This document shows, piece after piece, positions 42,801 through 54,800 of a stretch of 64,000 nt of DNA (position 1 is its first letter; each line of letters opens with the position of its first letter). The position numbers were made by a program, and so were the translations under genes. The stretch spans positions 372,001 to 436,000 of the forward strand of contig NC_087078.1 in assembly GCF_026151205.1 (NCBI RefSeq), written 5' to 3'. The notes beneath the pieces are model-generated. The model had not been told where the DNA came from. It saw only the letters and a program-made list of their open reading frames with translations, and ran no database searches. Source of the stretch: Bolinopsis microptera. Lineage: Eukaryota > Ctenophora > Tentaculata > Lobata > Bolinopsidae.

Positions 42801-45800
42801 GACTAGGAGGGCTAGAGGGGTGACTAGGAGGGCTAGAGAGAGGGGACTAGGAGGGCTAGAGGGGGACTAGGAGGGCTAGAGAGTAGAGGGGGACTAGGAG
42901 GGCTAGAGGGGTGACTAGGAGGACTAGAGAGGGGACTAGGAGGACTAGAGGGGGAACTAGGAGGGCTAGAGGGGGAACTAGGAGGGCTAGAGAGGGGACT
43001 AAGAGGGCTAGAGGGGGGACTAGGAGGGCTAGAGGGGGGACTAGGAGGGCTAGAGAGTAGAGGGGGACTAGGAGGGCTAGAGGGGGGACTAGGAGGGCTA
43101 GAGGGGTGACTAGGAGGGCTAGAGGGGGGACTAGGAGGGCTAGAGGGGGGACTAGGAGGGCTAGAGGGTGACTAGGAGGACTAGAGGGGGAACTAGGAGG
43201 GCTAGAGGGGGACTAGGAGGGCTAGAGGGGGGACTAGGAGGGCTAGAGGGGGGACTAGGAGGGCTAGAGAGTAGAGGGGGACTAGGAGGGCTAGAGGGGG
43301 GACTAAGAGGGCTAGAGAGAGGGGACTAGGAGGGCTAGAGGGGGGACTAGGAGGGCTAGAGAGTAGAGGGGGACTAGGAGGGCTAGAGGAGGACTAGGAG
43401 GGCTAGAGGGGGGACTAGGAGGGCTAGAGGGGTGACTAGGAGGGCTAGAGGGGGGACTAGGAGGGCTAGAGGGGGGACTAGGAGGGCTAGAGGGGGGACT
43501 AGGAGGACTAGAGGGGGGACTAGGAGGGCTAGAGGGGGGACTAGGAGAGCTAGAGGGGGACTAGGAGGGCTAGAGGGGGGACTAGGAGAGCTAGAGGGGG
43601 ACTAGGAGGGCTAGAGGGGGGACTAGAAGGGCTAGAGAGGGGACTATGAGGGCTAGAGGAGGGACTAGGAGGGATAGAGGGGGACTAGGAGGGCTAGAGG
43701 GGGACTAGGAGGGCTAGAGGGGGGACTAGGAGGGCTAGAGGGGCTAGGAGGGCTAGAGAGAGGGGACTAGGAGGGCTAGAGGGGGGGGACTAACCAATCA
43801 TAATATTTATTGATATTGTTCGAGTATATGATTATCATTATATACTTTTATGTAATATCCCATTGAGGCCCTTGGGTGGCCCCCATCGCGGGTTTACTAC
43901 TAGTAAGAAAAATATCAAAAGATTAAATCAATCTTCGTCGAACTTCCTTCACGGTAACAGTAGAAAGTGGATTTATCGGCCAACATTCTGTTAAATGAGA
44001 GATCCTTCCTCTGTTTAAGGGGGCCGGGGGGTCTTCCTCTATTTAAATTATCACAGCTGTTAGCAGTAGGATCAAATTAGCTCACATTTTTAGAGAAAAG
44101 TGATTTTTATCGTACGTGATTGGAAGATTCTGGCCGATTACCGACCGATTATCGGCACTAGGCCGGTAATCGGCACTAGAGCATTAGTCAAGTAATAAGC
44201 AAAACTGTAAAAGAGCAAGTATATATACTTGCTCTTTTACAGTTTTGCTTATTACTTGACTAATGCTCTAGTGCCGATTACCGGCCGATAATCGGTCGGT
44301 AATCGGCCTGCAAACCTTTTTTGAATAACCCTGTAAGTGTATATATACACTTACAGGGTTATTCAAAAAAGGTTTGCAGGTTTGGTTCTTAAATACCTTA
44401 ATAGAGCCCGGCATTGCAGTGATTAATAATAATCTAGGAGGGATATAGGGGGGACTAGGAGGGCTAAAGGGGGGACTAGGAGGGCTAGAGACGGGACTAG
44501 GAGGGCTAGAGACGGGACTAGGAGGGCTAGAGAGGGGACTAGAAAGGCTAGAGGGGGGACTAGAAGGGCTAGAGGGGGGACTAGGAGGGCTAGAGAGGGG
44601 ACTAGGAGGGCTAGAGAGGGGACTAGGAGGGCTAGAGAGGGGACTAGGAGGGCTAGAGGGGGGACTAGGAGGGCTAGAGAGGGGACTAGGAGGGCTAGAG
44701 AGGGGACTAGGAGGGCTAGAGAGGGGACTAGGAGGGCTAGAGAGGGGACTAGGAGGGCTAGAGGCGGGACTAGGAGGGCTAGAGGCGGGACTAGGAGGAC
44801 TAGAGAGGGGACTAGGAGGGCTAGAGGGGGGACTAGGAGGGCTAGAGGGGGACTAGGAGGGCTAGAGGGGTGACTAGGAGGGCTAGAGGGGGGACTAGGA
44901 GTGCTAGAGGGGGATTAGTAGGGCTAGAGGGGGGACTAAGAGGGCTAGAGGGGGGACTAGGAGTGCTAGAGGGGGATTAGTAGGGCTAGAGAGGGGACTA
45001 GAAGGGCTAGAGGGGGACTAGGAGGGCTAGAGGGGGGTTAGGAGGGCTAGAGAGGGGACTAGGAGGGCTAGAGAGGAGACTAGGAGGGCTAGAGGGGGGA
45101 CTAGGAGGGCTAGAGAGGGGACTAGGAGGGCTAGAGAGGGGACTAGGAGGGCTAGAGGGGGGACTAGGAGGGCTAGAGAGGGGACTAGGAGGGCTAGAGG
45201 GGTGACTAGGAGGGCTAGAGGGGGGACTAGGAGTGCTAGAGGGGGATTAGTAGGGCTAGAGGGGGGACTAAGAGGGCTAGAGGGGGGACTAGGAGTGCTA
45301 GAGGGGGATTAGTAGGGCTAGAGAGGGGACTAGAAGGGCTAGAGGGGGACTAGGAGGGCTAGAGGGGGGTTAGGAGGGCTAGAGAGGGGACTAGGAGGGC
45401 TAGAGAGGAGACTAGGAGGGCTAGAGGGGGGACTAGGAGGGCTAGAGAGGGGACTAGGAGGACTAGAGAGTAGAGGGGGACTAGGAGGGCTAGAGGGGGG
45501 ACTATGAGGGCTAGAGGGGGACTAGGAGGGCTAGAGAGGGGACTAGGAGGGCTAGAGGGGGACTAGGAGGGCTAGAGAGGGGACTAGGAGGGCTAGAGGG
45601 GGGACTAGGAGGGCTAGAGAGGGGACTAGGAGGGCTAGAGAGGGGACTAGGAGGGCTAGAGGGGGGACTAAGAGGGCTAGAGAGGGGACTAGGAGGGCTA
45701 GAGAGGGGACTAGGAGGGCTAGAGGGGGACTAGGAGGGCTAGAGAGGGGGACTAGGAGGACTAGAGAGTAGAGGGGGACTAGGAGGGCTAGAGGGGGGAC

Positions 45801-48800
45801 TATGAGGGCTAGAGGGGGACTAGGAGGGCTAGAGAGGGGACTAGGAGGGCTAGAGGGGGACTAGGAGGGCTAGAGAGGGGACTAGGAGGGCTAGAGGGGG
45901 GACTAAGAGGGCTAGAGAGGGGACTAGGAGGGCTAGAGAGGGGACTAGGAGGGCTAGAGGGGGGACTAGGAGGGCTAGAGAGGGGACTAGGAGGGCTAGA
46001 GAGGGGACTAGGAGGGCTAGAGGGGGGACTAAGAGGGCTAGAGAGGGGACTAGGAGGGCTAGAGAGGGGACTAGGAGGACTAGAGGGGGGACTAGGAGGG
46101 CTAGAGAGGGGGACTAGGAGGACTAGAGAGTAGAGGGGGACTAGGAGGGCTAGAGGGGGGACTATGAGGGCTAGAGGGGGACTAGGAGGGCTAGAGAGGG
46201 GACTAGGAGGGCTAGAGGGGGACTAGGAGGGCTAGAGAGGGGACTAGGAGGGCTAGAGGGGGGACTAAGAGGGCTAGAGAGGGGACTAGGAGGGCTAGAG
46301 AGGGGACTAGGAGGGCTAGAGGGGGGACTAGGAGGGCTAGAGAGGGGACTAGGAGGGCTAGAGAGGGGACTAGGAGGGCTAGAGGGGGGACTAAGAGGGC
46401 TAGAGAGGGGACTAGGAGGGCTAGAGAGGGGACTAGGAGGGCTAGAGAGGGGACTAGGAGGGCTAGAGGGGGGACTAAGAGGGCTAGAGAGGGGAGGGGG
46501 TTTAAAATAATAATATTGAATAAATAACTCCCTAGATTCACGATCTCCGTAACAGACCTCTGACAGTTCTCACCACTAATCAAGATGGAAAGAAAGTGAA
46601 CATAGCCAACACAGACAGACTCACGAAGGAGCTGGAGAAATTCCAGGGTCTGGACGAGGAGCTGGCTTTACTGCAGGTAATATGGTTATTAGGTTACTAG
46701 CTGGTTACTAGGTTACTAGCTGGTTACTAGGTTACTGGCTGGTTACTAGGTTACTAGATGGTTACTAGGTTACTGCCTGGTTACTAGGTTACTGCCTGGT
46801 TACTAGGTTACTAGCTGGTTACTAGGTTACTGGCTGGTTACTAGGTTACTAGCTGGTTACTAGGTTACTAGCTGGTTACTAGGTTACTGGCTGGTTACTA
46901 GGTTACTGGCTGGTTACTAGGTTACTAGCTGGTTACTAGGTTACTGGCTGGTTACTAGGTTACTAGCTGGTTACTAGGTTATTCCAGGCTTTACTGCAGG
47001 TAATATTATTTAACATTTATAAAAAGTTGAAGTAATTAATATATTAATTATGTATTAAGTTTTGTCACATAATAATAGCTGTAATATTAAATAAAGATCT
47101 CTTAAATTTGATATTTATCTCCGTAATTTAGCTAATGACAAGAGTGAAGAGATATTGGCATAAACCTCAGTGAAGTTTTGACATTTAGTTGTTTGTTTTA
47201 GGGAAAGATAAGACTTGTTTAGAACTTTTATTAACGTTTTTAAAATAAAAAATTCAACCTCCTCATCCTCTTCATAAAGTTTGTATTTTAATCTTTACAA
47301 AAGAAACTTTTGTAAAAATTAAAACTTACGAGGACCCTCTGCTGCATTATAAAGTGCTTGTCACTATATAGTGTTGTCACTATATAGTGTTGTCACTATA
47401 TAGTGTTGTCACTATATAGTGTGATTACCCCCTCTGCTGTTACCGAATATCGCACTACCATAACCAAATCTCCATCAGGAAGACTTCCTGTTGATGGAAC
47501 AAAAGTGGCTTGCAGAGCAAAAAAGGAAGAAGTATTTCGAGGATCAAGCTCTGATAGAAGAAAAGAAGACGAAAGAGATATCTCAACAACTCTACATGAT
47601 AATGACTAACGAGCTAACTCCTGCTAGTTTCAAGGTTGGGACCATACTTACTAGTTACCATGGTAACACTGCTAGTTACCATAGTAACACTACTAGTTAC
47701 CATGGTAACACTGCTAGTTACCATAGTAACCTGCTAGTTAACATGGTAACACTGCTAGTTACCATGCTAGTTACCATGGTAACACTGCTAGTTACCATGG
47801 CAACACTGCTAGTTACCATGGCAACACTGCTAGTTACCATGGTAACACTGCTAGTTACCATGGCAACACTGCTAGTTACCATCGCAACACTGCTAGTTAC
47901 CATGGCAACACTGCTAGTTACCATGGCAACACTGCTAGTTACCATGGCAACACTGCTAGTTACCATGGCAACACTGCTAGTTACCATGGCAACACTGCTA
48001 GTTACCATGGTAACACTGCTAGTTACCATAGTAACCTGCTAGTTAACATGGTAACACTGCTAGTTACCATGCTAGTTACCATGGTAACACTGCTAGTTAC
48101 CATGGCAACACTGCTAGTTACCATGGCAACACTGCTAGTTACCATGGTAACACTGCTAGTTACCATGGCAACACTGCTAGTTACCATCGCAACACTGCTA
48201 GTTACCATCGCAACACTGCTAGTTACCATGGCAACACTGCTAGTTACCATGGCAACACTGCTAGTTACCATGGCAACACTGCTAGTTACCATGGCAACAC
48301 TGCTAGTTACCATGGCAACACTGCTAGTTACCATGGCAACACTGCTAGTTACCATGGCAACACTGCTAGTTACCATGGCAACACTGCTAGTTACCATGGC
48401 AACACTGCTAGTTACCATGGCAACACTGCTAGTTACCATGGCAACACTGCTAGTTACCATGGCAACACTGCTAGTTACCATGGCAACACTGCTAGTTACC
48501 ATGGCAACACTGCTAGTTACCATGGCAACACTGCTAGTTACCATGGCAACACTGCTAGTTACCATGGCAACACTGCTAGTTACCATGGCAACACTGCTAG
48601 TTACCATGGCAACACTGCTAGTTACCATGGCAACACTGCTAGTTACCATGGCAACACTGCTAGTTACCATAAAGCTTCCTTACTAATCAGCTCTATATAA
48701 TGGTAAGTGTTATTACGTATTACGTATTAAATCTAATATTAATCCCATGAATAATTTAGCGATGCATCAACGAACAGTGTGCAAAAAGAAATGATAAGAA

Positions 48801-51800
48801 AAGGCTAATTCTAAATTATGCATCACACTTCACAGTGTCATGTTACCACAATTACTAGCGTAATAATTTGATGAGTCGATAAAAGAGACAAAACACTACA
48901 GAATACTGTACAGCATTTTCCTGTGTAGTTGAATGAAATCAAGATTTAAGTTGAGTAGTTGGAGCGGATACCGTTGCCTTTCTCGTTTAAAGCGAAAGGC
49001 GGTAAATCGCCGGTAAATTGTCGATAGGACGCTGGTAAAGTGCCGGTAAAGCAAATAATTAGGATTAACTATGATCTGGTCGTGTGTTGGAGATCATATC
49101 TTTGTTTGGAGATTTGCTGCTCGCTAGCGCTACCAAGCGTCTGATAAAGTAAACCATTATTAAGCCTCTGTTCAGGGAGGAGCCAGTTCTATGATAAAGT
49201 GAGGAGCTATGAACCATGAAATATATTTTATTGTTATTTGGAGCAATGAGTATTAGAGATAATACAGTGCAACATATCTTTCTTTGGATAAAGTAAACCA
49301 TCAAGCTATGAAATATATTGTATTGTTATTTGGAGCAATGAGCATGGGATTAGTACAATTCACCTTAGTGTGCCTTATCTAACATACACCTCATAATTGC
49401 ATATATCTAAACTACTCTTTGTGCCTCCCCCTTGTAACTACCAATCTTTAGACATTGATTATCTGACTAGACGAACACAATATTAAACTTTAAACTATAA
49501 TTATAACTCCTTTGTTAAGTGTGTTATCACGTACAGAGGTCAATCTGTTGTATTGGTTCCCCGACAAATACAGTCTGAATATTAGAGATAATATAAGTAT
49601 TAGAGATAATACAACATTTCCCCGGTACCCCGACAAATGCAGTCTCAATATTAGAGATAATATAAATATTAGAGATAATACAACATTTCCCCGGTACCCC
49701 GACAAATGCAGTCTGAATATTAGAGATAATATAAATATTAGAGATAATATAAATATTAGAGATAATATAAATATTAGAGATAATATAAATATTAGAGATA
49801 ATACAACATTTCCCCGGTACCCCGACAAACAGGATTAAACAGGATTAAACATAAATTAAACAGGATTAAACAGGATTAAACATAAATTTGTCAATGAGAG
49901 CCCTAACACTCACGTCTTGACTATACATCAATATAATAGAAATAAATAAATAAATAATGTGCAAGAGTATTCTTAAAATAAAAATTTAAAAATCATAAAA
50001 ATTTAACTTCGTCACATCTTTTGTTGAAAGAGAAACAAGTGCAAATAAAATAATTTAATTCCCATGAACATGTTCCAAAATGATATGATATGTTGATCGT
50101 AATATGAAATGAAATGAAGCCCGACTTGACCGTCACGTGTCCGCAGAGGAGTTCCGTTGAGGTGTAGCGGGGACTTTACAGCTGGACTTCAGCAGATCCT
50201 TCTTAGTGACTTCCTTCTTCGGGAAACGCCTGTTGTTTGCTCTCACCAAGAACCTCGCTGTCTCTCTTATGAGGCTGGTATCTGTGAATAGCCCCTCTAA
50301 GTTAGCGAAAAGACAGGTTTTGGCTCTCTGACTAAAGCGGTGTCGGTAGGAGGTGTTGGAGCAATATTTCATCTTTCCTAACTAGTTGTCAGTATAAACA
50401 ACAACGTAACGTGAAAAAATCTACCTGCTCTCAACTTAAAACATTTTCTATGAACATAAGATCCCTTATTAAGAATATAGATCAACTACGTGATGATATT
50501 GAGACTTATGATAAGTATGATATATTGTGTTTTAACGAAACTAATTGCACTTTAGGGAAATTACCGAACGGAATAAACGACGTTACCTTAGATGGATTTC
50601 ATGAACCATTTATCCAGGATCCAATTCGCCCATCTGGAAAAGGTGGGGGGCTAGCCACTTATGTACACAAACGTGTAGTCGATTATGATAAAATTGATAT
50701 TTTCACTCCAAACCCTGAACCAACTAATACTAGTGGCGAATTCCAATTTATCAAGCTCCATCAGTGCAAAGGATACAACAGAACGAAAATAATTGGCAAT
50801 GTTTACCGTTCTCCCGCTAGGAGACCTGAAGCGTTTCTAGAAATTTTCAAAAATACGCTGCACAACCTAGGGAGACACACCCGTAAACATATGACGCTTC
50901 ATGGAGATTTCAACCTTGATTTACTGAAGCACAGCAGCAACCAAGCATGTCAGAACATTATAGATATTGCGTCCTCTTACGGTTTTATTCAAATTGTATC
51001 ACGCCCAACTCGCCTAACGGACCATAGTGCCACGCTTATTGACCACATCTACACAAACAATCTTGAGGATACAATAAGCTGTAACGTCTTAACGACAGAT
51101 ATGTCTGATCACTTAGCAATAGTCACTACAATAAATCTTGATAACACGCCAACCAGCAGCTACCGCTCTGCGTCTAACTCACAAAATGTATCTCAAACTG
51201 AAACACGTAGATTTAACGACACCAACAATCAAAAATTCAGAGACTTAATTACAGATGAAAGTTGGTCAGAAATTTTTAACAATACCAATGATGCCAACGA
51301 ACAGTTCAATAATTTAAATACGGCTTATAATAAGATTTACGAGTCTGCCTATCCCACAAAAAGACAATCACGAAGACAAAATGAACGTGTTAATCCGAAA
51401 CCATGGATGCTGCCCTGGCTCGAAGAAGCTATAGAACGTAAAAATGAGTCATATTACGATTTTGTTAAGGAACCATCTGATAGTAACCGCAGTAAATATG
51501 ACCGTCTGAAGAAGTTTTGTAATAAACACATCGATAAAGCTAAAAACAAGCACTTCAAAAAATTTTTTGAGCAAAACAAAGAAAATTCTAAGAAGCAGTG
51601 GCAAATGATAAACAGTCTTCTTAATAGGAAAAAATCTAAACCTACTTCAATTAAACTGACTGACGAAGACGGCTCAATCAGCACTCCGGCAGCTGTAGCA
51701 GAAAAATTTAACGATTACTTCTCAAACATCGCTCCTAAAATTAAGTCTGAAATTAGTAGTAGGACCACTTTTGATCCTGGTGGAACCCATAGCACACTTC

Positions 51801-54800
51801 GCAACGCCACTCCAAGTAGTATTTACTTAAAGCCAGTCACTGCCACAGAAATTCAGGACGTCATAAACCTGCTTAAGAATAAAGCCACACTAGACACTAA
51901 AATTGAACCTCTAAAAATCGCTAACAGCTGTCCCAGTTTTACTAGTGTACTAGCCCACGTTGTCAACAGTTCTTTTGAACAGGGGATCTTTCCACAGGCT
52001 TTGAAAGAAGCGAAGGTGGTCCCAATTCACAAAGGTGGATCTAAATCTGACATAAAAAATTACAGGCCAATATCTCTTCTTGCTTCTTTCTCTAAAGTAT
52101 TTGAAAAGCTAATGCATAACCGAGTTATAAGTTTTTTAGATAAATACAGCATACTATGTGAAAACCAATACGGTTTTCGCCCGGGTAGGTCTTGTGAACA
52201 TGCTCTTCTCAACGCAAAAGACACCATTCTTAATTCAATGTCCAAAAAGCAGGTAACTTTACTTCTTTTAATCGACTTCAGCAAAGCTTTCGACCTTGTG
52301 GATCATTCCATACTCTTGCGCAAGCTGGACCATTACGGCATAAGGGGTCAAGCCTTAAACTGGTTTAAGTCATATCTCACTAACAGGAAACAGTTTGTAT
52401 CAATTGGCTCGTCAAAATCTTCAACCAACCAAATTTTATACGGCGTGCCTCAAGGGTCAATATTAGGACCTTTACTTTTTATAATCTACATAAACGACCT
52501 ACCTCAAATATCAGATATAGCAAATTTCATTATGTACGCAGATGATGCCAACATCTTCCTGATAGGAGAAAATCTTAATGAAGTTTACGATAAACTAATA
52601 ACTCTTAGCGATGCTTTAGTTAAATGGGTAGATAATAATGGTTTAGCTCTAAATCTTAAAAAAACGAATTATATGATCTTCTCTCGACAAAGAAATCTTA
52701 ATTATCGTGATGTGGCAATTTCTGGTGTCACAATTGAGAGAAAAACAGAAGCCCGTTTTTTAGGAGTTATAATAGATGATAAACTAAACTGGTCCCATCA
52801 TATTTCTGCCATGAAAATGAAAATGTCCAGATACATAGGAGTCATGTACAAACTTAAAAAATATCTGCCTCTCGAAGCACGTCTTCAAATTTATCAAAGT
52901 TTTGTGCAGTCACACCTTAATTATTGCAGCCTTGTATGGGGTTTTGCTGCCAAGTCTCATATTGAATCGCTTTTTGTAAAACAGAAAATGGGCCTTCGAG
53001 CAGTATTACCTGGTTTCGTCAATTACTGGTACAAGGACGGTATCCCCCCAGCAAGTACCAAGTCTGGCTTTTATTCACATAAAATATTGACAGTACACAG
53101 TATCATTGTAAAGAACGCACTCATTTTAATGCATAAATTGAAAAACTTTCCTAATCTAGTACCATTGTCTCTCAAGAAAACAATTCCCAAAAGTGCACCA
53201 TTATTTAATACTAACCTGGATTCTATTCTCACTACACAATGGTCAGAAAAGTATGGTCAACACCCTTACAACAACTCAGTATTTTTTAAAGGTCCATTAT
53301 TAGCAATAAACCGATATAATGTTGCAGCAACTTCCCCGCCGAGTCTATTTAACCTGAACATTTACAAAACTTGTATAAAAACTATGCTCATCGATCAGCA
53401 AAATGAAAACATCGAAGACGATTGGCCTAATTTCATGTTATATTGTATAACAGGACTAAGAAAATCAAAGCGTAACATAAACCAAAATGCCGATAATAAC
53501 CTTGTCTCTACATCTTAGATTATATGCACACACTTATGCATCACTCAATAAACGTCGCATATCTCATCAATTACACTGCCAACATAGGACATTCTTTTTT
53601 ATCGCCGCGATTTCAAATCAAGTTACAAATTCTACAAATTTTGAAGTGCTCAGTCTTGTTTTACTTTTCTTATCTTTACCTATTAACCATTGGAAAATAA
53701 AACTTTAAATTATAAACCTTCATTGCATACTTTACCGGTAGAATCTAAATTGAATAGTTTGAGATTTCCTTTACATTTTATATTTATGCATGTGCCCCAC
53801 GGGGATGAATTTCTTATTACCATTGATATTATATATATTTTTTTTGAGTAAACATTGGCTGGTACCACGGGCCAGTCCCCAACAAAAAAAAAGTCTTCAT
53901 ACAGGGAGCAGGTCCGGAGGACGTGTACCTCATCTTCGATGATGGGGTCGAAGAATGGCATTTCTGCGAAATTTTCGAGCATGTCCATGTCCTCTGTTGA
54001 GCAAGCTTTACATATCCGAGGTACGATCTGGTTTCTTTTGTGGGTTCCATGACGTCCTGTCTCAATATTGAAATTGTGTGAGCTTGATCTGAATTGAGCC
54101 AGCTTTTTGGATTCAGCGTGCGACAGATTCATATTGAGGTACTGCTCATAGCCAAAACTCATCTTTATGGTGTTGTAGAACGTTAGTTTCTTGTTGTTCC
54201 ATCTCTCAGTGTTCCATATCTGCCTGAAGTTGGAACGCATCGCTTCTTTGATTTGTGAAGGTGAGAGTTTTAGATGATGTCCATTGGGTTGGTTTAGAAC
54301 CGACCGTGCGGTCTCGATGTTGGTGTTCCAAGAAAGACTGAGGCTGCGTTGCTCTTTGAAGGCATGTCGCACAAGACTGTTAGATCCAGCTTTCTCCATT
54401 TTATCTAATCTTTCCCAGTAGTTATACACTTGGGATGATAGCTCTATCGCCAAAGGGTAGCGTCCTGTGTCACCCCAAATTGCCGCATTTGATGTTTGTT
54501 TATTGACGTTGAGAGTCCACTTGAGAAACGAGATGTGAAGTTTTTCTATTGGATCTTGCCTGATCTGTTTTAGGTTGGGAAAGTTACCCGATGAGAAGGC
54601 ACCCATGAAGTATGTCTGAGGGAGCCAAATCTGGCATCCATAAGAGACTACTGGGACAATAAGTGCATCGAAGAGTTTAAATATTATCTCTTTCCTTATG
54701 TGTCGTAAGTCTATCATGCTTTTAAGCGAAAAATAACTCCGAAGTCCTTTCTGCCTAAGTTTGGACTGTGCGACCTTCAGGGATCCTGTCAGAGTGAAAG

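Noticed and set aside
46212-46583. Minus-strand frame reading LALLVPS repeats
   Set aside because: Reverse reading of the CTAG satellite.
47718-48686. Frames of 100-215 codons reading VTSSVAM or TLLVTMA
   Set aside because: Translations of the 21-bp X-box satellite on both strands. The true formin exon 6 ends at 47634.
50133-50372. 79-codon minus-strand frame before LINE-A ORF2
   Set aside because: I see no homology, and it lies in the LINE-A 5' region. Kept only as an unexplained note.
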